From Pelargonium nanum (taxonomy: Eukaryota; Streptophyta; Magnoliopsida; Geraniales; Geraniaceae), in assembly GCA_036897485.1 (NCBI GenBank), contig JAYMTF010000017.1, positions 1-64,000 on the forward strand: a stretch of 64,000 nt of DNA, given 5' to 3'. Each line of letters begins with the position of its first letter. Positions within the stretch are counted from its first letter, which is position 1. The position numbers were made by a program, and so were the translations under genes. A model generated the notes under the pieces. That model saw only the letters and a list, made by a program, of their open reading frames with translations. It searched no databases and was not told the origin of the DNA. Positions 13,015-25,823 of this stretch are shown here, piece after piece.

Positions 13015-16000
13015 CACAGCTTGAATGATAGGAACGGGCTACAAGGATACAAAACCTTAAGGGTACTACTTGCTTTGATGAATTAAGCAATCAGAAGTCC
13101 ACTCATCTTTATTTAAGTGATTTTACCTAAGTTTACTAAACAAAAGACACGAGACTTGGGTTTTGACTAAAAAAAGGGGGTTTATTAAACTAAGACCTTT
13201 CTAAGCATAGAAATATAGCTAATTTTTTGTTCTTCAGTGAGAGTTTAAGATTTTATACTATGATGGATCCATATAGAATATTTAATTCCACTGTTTTTAT
13301 AACTTTGCCTAAACCCCGGGAGTACTCTATGTTCTAAAACTCGAGTACTTATCACGTTCGCGTTTTTGGGGGCCGAGCCCTTACACTCCTGTAAGCTCAA
13401 ATATAAACATTAATTTTTAACTACTTACTCATTTTAAATAATTACTCGAGATGCTCTTGCGAGCTGCTCAATCCTAAGGATTCCTATCTTGAAAAGACAA
13501 AAAGCAGGGCCTATGAATTAGTGTACTGTTTGCCATACTATTCGACATTTCTTAGAACATACCTAGCCTTTTTTTTTACTTACCCTCGTTCCTTTAGCCC
13601 TTCTTACAGTTAAATCTAAAATCGGTAATCCCTACTATAATGAGAGGTAATGTAAAGAGATGAGCGCCTTTGGAATGTATTCTATTCTCCTTCGATCTGC
13701 TATGCTATTAGAGCAGTCAATTAATACATAGTTTATAGGTATAGAACATATACTATACCTGTGTTCGGTAGCTTCTTTTTGTGGCACCTTATTTAGCCCC
13801 AATGAAACATTTCCAACATAAAAGTTTTGAAAGGCAAATCTTTAGTCTTGTTGGCTCATAAAAAACGCAAAACTGCAAAAAAAAGCAGAACTAAATTCTA
13901 TTCACGTGCTGTTTCTTATTTAGGGTCTTTTTCAGTCCGATAATTCAGAACGACATAGCATAGTAAGTACTCCTTCCTAATGGAAATCTATATATTATGA
14001 CATATGTATTATAAGGTTATTCTTCTTCGAATTCGAAGTAACTGGAACAAGGAATGCTGGAGTGACTTATAGTTGTTTAGTTAACATGATCAGGGTCGCC
14101 TTTTCGGGTAAGAGATTAGCATTCTCTTCACTATCCTATTGATAGAGTAAGCTAATCTTGAGTATAGTTGCTATTCTTAGTGCTATTTTATGAGCATTTG
14201 TTAAACTTTACTTTCTCCTTGTATACTACCCTTGGGCTTCGCCGGTAGAATTCTTATTTTTTTGTATGTCCTCCATATAGTTAATCCGGTTCAGGAAGGA
14301 CCATAATAAAAGTAGGAAAAAACAGCATTTGCGAGAGGCCGTCTATTGGGAAAGATAATGTTTTGTTGTAAGTTAATAGCCTTAATAACCTCCTTTACTT
14401 CCACAACGAGAAGGCAGTTTCTATGATTCAATAGATATAAAAGGGATTTTCATTTGCACTATATGAACAATTCCGAAAGAGTAAACCTTAGTCAATAAAA
14501 AAGGCTAAAAAATTAAGTCCTTTCATTACCATATATTGGATCCCTGTTCAAGTGAACTGGAGGAAATAATATATTATCGACGACTTTCTTGCGTTTCTGT
14601 CCGTGAACCCTGCCGACTCGGATTGGGGAAGTTGTAAAAGAATGCCAGTTAGCGCTGCAAGGGGCTGCTAGAAAGAGCATCCAGTAAGACCTTTTGGGTA
14701 TAATACACTTTACAAAAAGAGAGCTCGCCCCAGAACCTTTACAAGATGAGATCAAAAGAGCCCTTACTTTTAAATATACTAAGAGATAAAACCCTTTACG
14801 AGGTCCCTTGCTGCAAGGAACACTTAGGCCGCATATTCTATATTCTTTACTTTTTACTAGTAAATGGATTCTGGAGTATTAGTTAGTTTTAAAGAAAGGC
14901 ATTGGCTATTTTAAAGGGAAGGTAGTTATGTCCTTTCAAAACCCTTGTTTCTAATAGGAACCTTATCTTGGTGTTTCTATAAGGCATTTCTATACTGAGA
15001 CTTTTTACTCAATATTAAAAGGAAACTATTACATTGCTTATCAGGAGGCAGGTTGCTTCTTAAAGGGGCTTCTTTAGGAGAACTTCTTTTGTAAATTGGA
15101 CTACTTTGTAAAGTTATTATTACCAAATTAAACATATGAGGCTAGCTTGTTTCTTTTCCTTGGGTGATATGTTTTCATTATATACAAATAAGAGAAGCCT
15201 CCATTCAAACTTGTTTTTAAGGAGCCCTTAAGCATTTTAGGCTATTTGCATTTTGGAAATGAAGGGTAGGCATTCCTACATCAATGAAATAAAGAAGTAT
15301 AAGAGGGTCTTGTATAGAATAAATTACACTCTCCTAGGTTATGGTATTCTAAACCTTTAGTTACTTTCCTCATCTTACTGTTTACATTTCAAAAGGGGCA
15401 ATCTAACACTATTTTCTCTAAAGGAAAACTTTTGTTATAAAAAAGGAGGAGGCTATCTAAGAGGTTTCTCGAACTTTATAAGCAGGACTTAGAAAAGGGA
15501 CAAACTACGAGGGTTTTCAAATGATATTTTTGTCTTACTTTTAGTTACTCCGAAATCCTTAAATTTATAGAAGTCTTCTGGTCTCTTAATTAAAAAATAA
15601 GTGACTACTTATGAAAGATCTAAATGGGACCCCTGAACTAGGATTCACCTTTTCCTTATAAGCCCTTTTACGTATGGTACCGAAAACTACAATTAACCTT
15701 AAACTTTATTAGCTAAAGGAACCTACATTTACAAGGCATTTACTTCATTCCTTTACTTTTCTTTTCCTTAATGAGTAAGAAACACCAAAACCAGATAAGA
15801 AAAAGATACACCTTTAACTAATAACTACACCTAGTATGTAGAGAAACTCCCCTAAAAAAATGAGCAAAATTACCTGTCTAAAATATTAAACAGTGTTCAG
15901 TTGGAATAAGCTAAGGAAATTTACTTTCAAAGACTTGTCGTTATAGTATAGGTGTACAAAGGAGTTCCTGTTGGTGGTCACCTGGTTGAGTTTTATTATG

Positions 16001-19000
16001 TCAAAGAGTTTACCACTTGCAAAGGGCTGAGAAAGAGACTAAGTAATTTAAAAGGTTGAATATTTCTTCTTACAAATAGAGGTACTAGGATAAGTTTCAA
16101 TATTTCACGAGCAACTGGAGGGTTTACGAAGTTTCTATTCTGATTTTAGTAGATAAGTACTTAATTTCAAATGTTACAATACTTTGGATACATAATGTAA
16201 AACTCTACTATTAAGACTCCGGAATCGCTTCTATATGCCTGCAAGCATAGAAGGGGATATCCATAAGTGTAAAGCTTATTATAGGCGTGAATCTTTAAAG
16301 AGATCTTATTTGTTAGGGCCCCACTCCAGTATCTTAGATCTTCTGTAGTGTAAATTGAAAGTTTATTCAATGCCATTAGTGAAATATCAACCCCGCAGCT
16401 TCGTGAAAAACTAAAATAGCATATGCCTTTGAGCCCTTTGAGCTGTACAATTTTGATATTATATCCCCCTATATTTATTTTTACTAACAAAAAGATTATA
16501 ATAATTTTTATTAAAAAAAGGACTTGACTGAGAACCTGGTATATATAAAGAATAGCCCTTTAAAGAGGATTTCCCTATTTTAAGAAAATACGGGTTATAG
16601 AAAAAGGCTTACCTAAAACCCTTATTCTGTGTAATTGAATCTTTGTAACTAGTAAATTCGGAATCCTTTACATATATTAATAACTAATATCTGTATCTGT
16701 ACTAAATTCCTACAAGCTTGCCTAAGATTAATTTTAGAAGTACTAAACAGAAGACTTTAGCAAGGTAAGTAAGGAAAACAAGTAACACTCTATCAAGTAT
16801 ACACCTCTTCGCTACATTCTTACAAAAAGGGATCTCAGTTAATTTGTGCGTTCATCAAACATCAGCAAAATTTAATTTTACTACTAAATAAGGTTATCTA
16901 CTTGGTATACTCCAGTTTTCTATTGTCTTTTCGACAGTTTAAAGCACAAGGTTAGGTGTCCTATGGGTTTCAAAGTCTCTCATGTTTAAATAAGTATCAC
17001 CTTTTTATTAACCCTCTTTTTTTCAAGTTATTCAAGGTCCATGGATTCCCTTTGATAAGCATATGGCCTAAGCAAATATACTTATAGGTAGGGAGTTTGC
17101 TTTTTTATTAAAAGATTTTGTATATACTAGATTACGAACCCACACTTTATAAATAAATATCAGGATTGCAAAGGAAAGGAGTCCCCTTTTGGGAGGCCCT
17201 CATTCTTGAAACTAACAAAAGGTCTAACTACTCGGATTCATTGTCTACTATAGAATGTCTAAAAACCTTAGATATAGTGTAACCGGGGTTTATAGTAGCA
17301 AAAAAAGAGGTATGAAGATCCAGAAGAGTTAGGCTATTCGAGAAGGGTTTAGTAGGAGCTAGTAAAAAATAAGAAGAAGTGCTTGTACAATATATGAGGG
17401 CAGTGGTGTTCTGGAAAACCTATGTGTTTATTAAAAAAGGGTTATATCAGCGAGTGGGTACAATACGGAAGAGATATCAAAAGTACCTCTTTAAATAAGC
17501 GCGAGTAGAGCTTCATATAAAAAATATACCAAAGTAAGCGGATTAAGTCTTACATTCAAAGGTTTTGCGAGGTTAGGGAGCGTTTAGATCTCAGGTAATC
17601 GGAGAGTTATTCTTTAGATTTAGTATACATAGTATACATAGTGTATAAGGTACTTAAGTCAATAATATAGAAGCTTTTGGCTTGGCTATAATTAAGTATT
17701 TTCCGTATTTTAATTTAAAGGACTTATCCCGAAGAGCCCTTTTCAAATAGAGTTTTGGCTATATTTACTGCCCACAACTATTTTATCCCCTTTATGTTTA
17801 CAGGGTATCTGGAGCTTTCACTAGTGACTTCGATTCCTTACTTCCTTGTGCTCTACAAACTTCTTCTAGCTCCAAAAGAAATTGGTTAAAAAGGAACGAT
17901 TAGAAGCCCTTGGAAAATCTTAAGCGATTCAAGGCTTAAAGTATAAATTCTGTTTTACTGGTTAACCGGGAGTTTTTTGTTAAGAAGTTAGCTTACTAGG
18001 ATTTGGTGGTTTTTTAGATCCGTAATAAATAAGTCTTTTTTGTGGTTATGTCTTAACGAGGCCCCTTTTCTTTATTAAGTTTCTGGAATAAAAACAGATA
18101 TAAAATTGCACGCAAAATGTCTTTATTAAAATACTGGCTACACTAACTTGTGTTTGAGCGCCCGGAAATATAAGATTAAGATTCTGCCTTTAATTTCTCT
18201 CTCTATTTGATTCTAAGTTTTGGGTTTTTATAACTAACTCCAATATACAGGGGATTGCTTTTGTTGGTCGTCCTAGCTATTCATGAATAGAAGTTAGGTT
18301 ACTTAAGGGAGCCCTAGATAGACAGTATACTAATTAGAAATTTTATAGTGTAAGTATTACAACCCTGTTGTGCTGATGTAGCTAGAACCAGATTGATTGG
18401 TAAACATATGTTTATAAATGCTGGGTCCTCTAAAGAACTCTAAAGGAATTTCTTCTTCCTCCGCAAAGGCAAGCCGGGTACCTAAACCCAATTTTGTATT
18501 ACAATGCCTAACCCCTTAAAAAATCCTATGAATGTCCACTAACTCTAACATGACTGGTGAAAGCCCAAGGAAAAAGAAGAGGTCTTAAGCAGCGGATACC
18601 CTTATAAATTATAAATACACGAGCTCTATTTTTTTACATCAAGATTTTTTTTGTTGCCTTGATTTCATCTATCTTATGCGAGCGGGTCCCCCTGTTATAA
18701 AATAGCTATAACGAAATCAAAATCTTGTTTAGTAAGCGAAAAAGTTTTTTCCAGGCCTAGTTGGGTACTCCTATAATTTAATTTTACGATTTTAAGGGTT
18801 TAAACTATCATATTAAATTGTTAATTTGAGATCTAAGACATATGAATCTGGATTTACAGTAGAAGACCAAAGGTTATACTTGTTTAAAGATATTTCACAA
18901 TTTGGTTCAAAAACCGGTCGAGTACCCCTTTAAGGATTTTTCTTCACCCTTTCCATATAGTGTTATTTCTATACTATATTTTCTTGGATAGTTTTTTCGT

Positions 19001-22000
19001 ACTCTAGGAAACCCTTTGACTATTCTAATTCGGTTTTACTGCCATAAGTTCTGCCTGTGGTAGATACCCATATCTTTTTTATTATTTTATTATGAGCCGG
19101 GTTTACCTCTTTTTTAAAGAAATTACCTAAAATTTACAAGTAAAAGGTCCCTTTGTACTAACTAAGCTCCGCTTAATACTATTTTTCTCTTAACTAAATT
19201 TTATTCAAACCGCTAAACATTAAAAAACAAGTTTCTATCGACTAATATTACAAATACCCCGTATTTATCTTTTATTTGTCAACCTGGATATCTGCAACCT
19301 CTATACTTCGGAGACTAATAGGGGCCAAACCCTTTAGCTGTTGTATTGTGAAGACTTTCATGTGGCTTAGATTCTTTCTATTTTGGAGCTGCCCTTTATT
19401 TATTGTATTGAAAATAAATCCGGATAAGTGGGGAGTCCTTTTGAGGAGCATAATATAAGTGTGATATATACCCTTCTTTCCCTTTTTATGTCTTTTTAAA
19501 ATGTTTAGTTTGCTTTTTCAGACAAGCCAGATATTACTAATTTAAAGGATAGTGTAACTTGGGTTCCTTTGCCGTAATAACATAAAGGAATGAACTCGTT
19601 CTTCATTTAGATTGGGATTCTCTTAGTTTTGAGTTATTGAACTCTAATTTTTAGAGTACTTCGTAGACTCGAGAGCTCGGAAGGACCCCTTAGAATCTAT
19701 GTCCAACCCAGTATTAGTAGTTCGTTTTAACCAATCGAGAGAGCCCTTCAAATTTTATAATCTGGAATTTTTGTAAGTTGCCTATTTTCCGGAAGAAGGT
19801 GCCTTTTAATGGAATACAAGCTCGTATAAGGGATTTATAAGTTTGTGTGGAGTTCCCATTTAGAGTATGAGACTTATTTCCAGTAAGTGTTGATTCTAAC
19901 CTGTAGTATTTTTTAACTAAAGAATGTCGAAATCTAGTACGTAACTCTGAGACTCCCTTTTGACCAAAATTGTACTAGTAAGATTCTTTTGGAAATTACC
20001 TAATGGGGTACTCGGGTACTAACTTATATACTAGTTATACTAATTATGGTCATTAGATTTAATATTATTATCCTAGAAGCAGTTCTGTGTAGTAATTACT
20101 AATCAATAGAAGCCAAAAGAGTGCAAGGTACTTCATTTACTTTTAAGGAAGTTCGTGGACCTAGTACTTTGCTTAGAGGTTTGAAACTTTGCATTTCATG
20201 CCTTAAAACAAGTGCAACACTAATAAAATTTAGTCAGAAAGCTAAGAATTTCCTATTTATATAATACCTTTTTATTTAAAAACGTTCAAGAAACTCCTTC
20301 GAGCTAGTATTACTTCAATAGTTCATAACAAATTTTAATACTGGATTTCAAATTTCTTGTAACTATGTCAGAAATAACCAGTTTTACTAGTTTACTGTTT
20401 AATATAATTGTTTTAGTATTTATAGGCCCCTTTTCTTTGTAAAACTTATTCTTGAAACCACAACCTTTAGTCTATTAATCTAGAAGTTTTAAAGGAAAAA
20501 ACTTAAAAAATCCAATCTAGTATAATTGGAACTTTTTTATATTGAATTTATCTTGAAGCTTCTTCTATGTTAACAACAATCCATCCTTTTTAATACCCTA
20601 ACTCCTAAAACTGGAAATTTGGAAGTCTAGTTTTTCGGAAAAATATAGAAAACGAGTTCCTTTCGTATTAAAAAGATACCACTGAAAAAATTCTATTTTG
20701 GAACCCTAAGGACTACTTTTTCTTCTGTTACTCTTTATAGATCCGGGGTAGTATGGCTACCTTATAGCAAAGCAACAAGAATTTTTGTTTTACAAAAGTT
20801 CGCCGTAGCTACCAAAGAAAGCATCTCGAACAAAAGGAGCAGCTAAAGAATAGAGAAGAACCTTGATTAATTCAAGCCGAGAGCTGGGTTACATTAACTA
20901 AAGTACTTTGTATTGGTACTACCAAGGTCCTCCGAAAAGTATAACCTTTTAAAGGGGGGGGTTCCCTGTCACATAGAATAAGGGAGGTTTTAGGTTTCCT
21001 AACATATAAAAATTTGCTAAATTTAGTCCTTTAAGAAAACTGTATCTAATACATAGCTGGAGGAGAGCTCTTTTAAAGGATTCCTAGTATTTGTTAACTT
21101 AATCTCATAAATAGCTTGACTTTACTTGTTAGAGGCTTTTTCTTTCTTTTAAGGTAGGAACGCTCTAGTATCTTAAGTAAATGCTTTTCTATTAACTTCG
21201 AATTTATAAGCTTACTTATTTGTTCGAGTTAGCTTCTTTCTTAATTGTTTTAATAGTAGTATAAAATAAAAACTTATTAAACAAGGAGTATAGCCTAGCT
21301 GTTTTCCTTAGGAGTTCTAGTGTAGCTAATTACTTCCTTTGAATATTTAAAAGTAGCTGTTCTAAAGTACTTATACTAATACTAGAGAAATCCCGGTGAA
21401 TTTACTAGAAACCCTTAGCAGAATTTGGGAGTTTTGTGGCTTATATCCCTGAGATTATTAAGGCGATTTGAACTAGAGGTTTAATATTTATTTGAACGGC
21501 ACTGTTCGAAGCAAGACTTTACTATTAATTCTCTATAAAAAAAGGGTACTCTAAGACTAAAAAGAACCTAGAAATTTCCTACAGGATAAGATCTAAAGAA
21601 ACACAATAAATAAGGATTTCCAAGGAAGGCTTTTTGCTGCACAAGAGCCGAAAACTGGAATCTCAAGTAGAAACTCATATAGCATACTCCCAGTCATAAA
21701 GTCTGGGTTCCTCTAGATTTGCCTTTATAACTTCACTCGTTGTGGAGACCAAATTGCAAAAAAAATTAGGTAGGCAGAAGCACTCGATAACATAAGTAAA
21801 ACCTATAAAAAGAAAACAGCAAGGCGCTACACTTACCTAACAGCGGGGCTATTATAAACTGACTTTACTAGAGATTGTTAAGTCCACGGATAAGCTATCC
21901 TATAGGAAAGGGCTTTTCTAATTACTTTTTTAGTATCTAGGAAGAGGAAATGCGAAGCTTTATACCAAGTCCCATATGTATACTGTGTATTTTCGGACAC

Positions 22001-24895
22001 ATGTGTGTATAACGAACGGAGGGAAATATTGTTTATCTTTATTAGCATACGTAGGAGGCCCGAAGTTAGCAGAGAAGCCGGTAAGTATACTTCAAGGTTA
22101 TATTTAAAGGCTTCTTTTTCCGGTTCCTAAATAGCTTTTAAGTGGGCCTATTTACTACGGGCTTGCACATGGTTGTATCCAAAGTATTTTAGCTAAAAAC
22201 AGAAAGCTTCTTCTCGAAAACTCTTTATTATAAAGTGTCCTGTAAAAGTCAATCACTAATACTCCACTGTTTTTCTTTCGGGTATACCAAGCATTTCATT
22301 TTTAAAAATATAAGGGATATCCGCTTGATGTAAAAGTAGTAGCTCCTAAGTATCCTTCAGGATTTCCAGTAAACCGGAATTGAAAAGATTGAGAGTACCT
22401 AAATGCTTAAGCAAGGCTTTAGAGAATAACACAAAGTTGATAGGAATTCCTCTTTATTATTAGTTAAGTTTAAACAAAACTACATTCAGGGATTATATAC
22501 AATACACAAGCAGGGACCTTAACCCAATACTGGTAGAAACCTCTTATATCACTGGGATTGCTTTTAGAAAAAGCTCTTTATTAAATTATAAATTGCACCA
22601 CTTACACAATATTTTTTGTCGAATGGCGCGGACCCGGTGAGGAATTTAAAGTTTATTTAAAAACCGCCCCTATGAAAAGCTACAGGAGTTTCTAATAAAA
22701 GAATACTTTCTCGAAAATCTAAGTCTTAGTTTAAATAAGCTAAATTACCTTCCTCTTAATTTTGTTAACATTGAACTAGCATTCTCAGTAAAAAGGGGTA
22801 ATTTCTGTATCTCCTTCTTAATGATCGGAGTAATTACTATCTATTATTTTACTCAGCAATCAAATTTAGTTCTTAAACCGACAGCTATATAATAATACTA
22901 GCACAGGTTTATATTAAGTTATTTATACTGATTTTTAGGAAGCTCCTTTTATAAACAACTCCAGAGGATCAAATCTTTTCTTTCATTAGTTGTAAAGCGC
23001 TTTCGAGGGATACTGTATTCGGCACAAAGATATTCTTCTTATAGAGACATAGAGTGCGAAAGCTAGGCTAGGAAAGAGGAAAGAAAGATTGCATAGTAAT
23101 TCCAAAGTAAAAGGACTTTAGATTCTGGATTCCTACTCCTTTTTGTTTACTCAGTCTATTTGATATTTTTAGGTTTCTTTTTTAGAATTCTCTGTATCCT
23201 ACGTATCCTATAAAAGAAGTAGGTTGCCGTTGACCACAAACATTTATCGAAAAGCAAAAGTTTAACTACTTAGATTAACCTCGCGAGATGCTCTATAGTC
23301 CAGATACTAATACCTTAATGAAAGACTGTAATTTCAACATTTAGTCGGGTACTTTTTACAATTTACTTGTTGTAAAAGCTATCTAGTTTTTTTGAAATAG
23401 GGAGTCTGTTATTATGTAAGGGCCTTCCCTTATCAGGATCTTAAGCATACCTTGTAAAACTGCCCCTAGAAGCTAAAACCCCGGAGTATACTAGATTTTC
23501 TCTTACTTTGTTGTATTTAAAACCTCGTTTCAGGCATTCAAGATATATTCTTATTCAATAGTTAGAGAGTTCTAGTCCTTTTTCGGCGATACCTAGTAAG
23601 GTCTTTGGAACTCCAAAAAAGGTTAATGTACAAAAAGTTTCTTGTTTTCGTAGTTATATCAGACTCAAGTTTTAGCTATTGTGAAACTTTGTATCTATTT
23701 GTATCTAAAGGGCTTTTATATTAATATACTATACAGCACACCTTTTTCTAATAGGAGGGTCCCTCTCCTTTTTAGGGATTACCTACAAACATAGAAGAGT
23801 ATTCTACCGTCAGTAAGTTAAAAATTATGACATGGAAATTAAGTTGATTAGATTAACTCGGGTATGGCTACCCTATTTAGTTTTATAGTAATTTTACTTC
23901 TTACTTTTTTAAGAACCTTGGCGAATAATAGTTTTTAATTTTGTTATGGTATTGAGATTCTTACCCAATGGATACAGGTAGCTTCTGTCTTTTATTATAC
24001 TTATGATGATGAAAGTTTAGAGAAGTCCCTTGAATTGAAAAATATAGTGTTGCCCTATAGCTCGTGAAATTATATATAACCCCGCTCTCCAAGAGTACTA
24101 GTACTTCATTAGTTTAAAAACCAGGTAAGATAACATTTGGAATACCTTTTTAGTAATAATCAATAAGATTTTTAGATTATGAACAGCTCCTTTTGGAGTA
24201 GAAAAGGCAGAATCTCGTTAAGGAGGTTTACCTTTCTATGTTTCTATAGGCTCTCCTTTAGTACCCGACGCTTTTTTTTGGATTATCTATGCAGTATTTA
24301 TAATATATCAGAAAAAGCTCTTTAACAAAAAAGTCCTAGAATGTTACCCGATCACAGGTTTGAATAGTATTCGTCTTAGTTAGTCGCATATCTAATGCTA
24401 ATAAAAACCTCGGTTGAACTCTTTTTTACTTGTTAACCGTTGGCCACCCCGAAAAAGAATATACTATGACGAATTAGCAGATGTTACAATATGTATGAAT
24501 TAAATTCCTTATGTAATATTTTATCCTGCCTATAACCTAATTATGAGACCCTGAGATTTGTAAGTAAGGCAGTCCTTGGAAAGTTTTTAGAACTCGGCTG
24601 GATATAAAAACGCATTAGAATTACTCAAAAAAGGGTTTTCTATTCAAGCATTCTACTATTGTTATATCTAAAGTGATTTAATTCCCCATTTCTGAATCTG
24701 AAGTAGGTCGGTTTCCATAGCTAGAAGATAGATACTAGGCAAACGCGCGTTTTATTCGAACCAAGAACTCTGTAACTATATAAGGAATATTAAGTATACA
24801 TAAATTTTACGTTTGTTAAAATTACTTAGGTGGAAATATTCAACTTAAACCTTACCTCGACATTATAAATTTACTTCTTAAGTATATAATGTTTT
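13015..24895. other. Long AT-rich spacer, no gene recognised
   Basis: Nearly 12 kb without an identifiable gene, tRNA or rRNA. Two minus-strand open frames stand out slightly: 14513-14755 (80 codons, in a locally GC-richer patch, with the basic stretch GRVHGQKRKKVV) and 16167-16490 (107 codons). I recognise neither. Their lengths are near what chance gives across six frames of DNA this AT-rich. Confidence 0.5.
24880..24889 (+). promoter_or_regulatory. Possible promoter-like word TAAGTATATA
   Basis: The ten bases TAAGTATATA lie just before the trnK-like sequence and nad9, and the same ten bases lie 7-16 bp before the start of the ORF at 37007. Plant mitochondrial promoters often contain a core of the type ATAAGTATA or CRTA. 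Two copies upstream of two of the best-supported ORFs is suggestive only, since AT-rich words recur by chance. Confidence 0.25.
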
Positions 24896-24970
24896 GGGGC
24901 GCTTAATTTAAGTAGGTAGAGCATCGGCTTTTTAATCTAACGGGCGCAGGTTCAAAGCCTCCAATAGGAG
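24896..24970 (+). pseudogene. tRNA-Lys (UUU)-like sequence before nad9
   Basis: The sequence follows a tRNA-Lys(UUU) gene in order: GGTAGAGC (end of the D-arm), the loop CTTTTTAA, then GCAGG-TTCAAAG-CCTCC (T-arm with one mismatch). The two acceptor strands do not pair at all, the D-stem is poor and the anticodon stem has several mismatches. It is probably no longer a charged tRNA. It ends about 60 bp before the nad9 start, so it may act as a tRNA-like cutting site that forms the 5' end of nad9 mRNA; that role is inferred. A heavily edited but working trnK cannot be excluded. Confidence 0.5.
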
Positions 24971-25030
24971 TTAAGACTTTAGTTAATATGACTTCTTTTA
25001 TTGAATCTCTTCCTTAATTACAAATAATCC

Positions 25031-25579
25031 ATGCAAAAATATAGTTTCGAAATATTGCCTCAAAAATGGATACAAACCCTAGAAAGATCAGAATATGAAA
25101 ATCGATCTCACACGAATACAGACTACGTATTTCAAGTCTTGTGCTTTCTTAAACTACATACACATACAAGAGTTCAAGTTCTAATAGATATTTGCGGAGT
25201 TGATTATCCTTCTAGAAAACTCAGATTTGATATCGTCTATAATTTATTGAGCACTCGCTATAATTCACGTGTTCGTGTACAAACTTGTGCAGACGAAGTC
25301 AGAAGAGTTTCCTCTGTAGTTAGTCTCTTCCCATCAGCCGGCTGGTTGGAGCGAGAAATTTGGGATATGTTTGGTCTTTCTTCTATAAATCATCCAGATC
25401 TACGTCGTATATTAACAGATTATGGTTTTGAGGGCCACCCATTACGCAAGGACTTTCCTCTGAGTGGTTATGTGGAGGTGCGTTATGATGATCCGGAGAA
25501 ACGCGTGGTTTCTGAAGCGATTGAAATGACACAAGAGTTTCGTTATTTTGATTTTTCAAGTCCTTGGGCATCTCGATAA
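25031..25579 (+). CDS. nad9: NADH dehydrogenase (complex I) subunit 9
   Basis: Encodes a 182-residue NAD9, the 30-kDa/NuoC-type subunit of the peripheral arm of respiratory complex I, on the matrix side of the inner mitochondrial membrane. The family signature is plain: SAGWLEREIWDMFG at about residues 102-115, HPDLRRILTDYGFEGHP at 121-137, and DFPLSGYVEVRYDDPEKRVV at 141-160. The length is close to the usual 185-200 residues, so the gene appears whole and without introns. The ATG at 25031 is chosen because it begins directly before the conserved SFEILPQKW region. TGG codes Trp and CGA codes Arg, fitting the standard code. Conserved Phe, Leu and Tyr codons are already in their functional form, so C-to-U editing is not needed. 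The nearest neighbour is the trnK-like sequence upstream on the same strand; downstream there is only spacer and hairpins. Confidence 0.97.
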   Translation: MQKYSFEILPQKWIQTLERSEYENRSHTNTDYVFQVLCFLKLHTHTRVQVLIDICGVDYPSRKLRFDIVYNLLSTRYNSRVRVQTCADEVRRVSSVVSLFPSAGWLEREIWDMFGLSSINHPDLRRILTDYGFEGHPLRKDFPLSGYVEVRYDDPEKRVVSEAIEMTQEFRYFDFSSPWASR

Positions 25580-25589
25580 ATTAGACTAA

Positions 25590-25606
25590 GTTCCTAATTA
25601 GGGAAC
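25590..25606 (+). terminator. Stem-loop just after nad9
   Basis: GTTCC-TAATTAG-GGAAC forms a 5-bp stem with a 7-nt loop about ten bases after the nad9 stop. Mitochondrial mRNAs of plants and algae often end in small stem-loops that protect the 3' end. This is a structural guess; the stem is short. Confidence 0.35.
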
Positions 25607-25805
25607 AGAATAAATAGGAAATGGCTCTTAATTTGCTTCTTTTATAACTTTGCTTCCCTATTCTATTAAAAAAATAGATGTACAACGAGGATTTGAATTT
25701 GTGACATTAACCATACATTATCCCCGTTACATACAAAGTCCTATGGATCAAGGAGGTTCTTTCCAGTTCTATATAAACATGCTTATACCATCATTTTTTT
25801 AAGGT

Positions 25806-25823
25806 TCCCCGTGTGCTTGGGGA
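25806..25823 (+). terminator. GC stem-loop downstream of nad9
   Basis: TCCCC-GTGTGCTT-GGGGA forms a five-pair GC-rich stem in otherwise AT-rich DNA, followed within ten bases by CTTTTTG. It is a possible 3'-end or processing structure for the nad9 transcript, about 230 bp after the stop. Confidence 0.35.

Noticed and set aside
16167-16490. 107-codon minus-strand ORF
   Set aside because: No motif or family resemblance. A few frames of this length are expected by chance across six frames of 64 kb at this AT content.
25383-25571. 62-codon frame on the minus strand inside nad9
   Set aside because: It is the reverse shadow of the well-supported nad9 gene.
25690-25745. tRNA-like words on the minus strand after nad9
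   Set aside because: A TTCAAAT word is present, but neither the T-stem nor any other stem pairs, and no anticodon can be placed.
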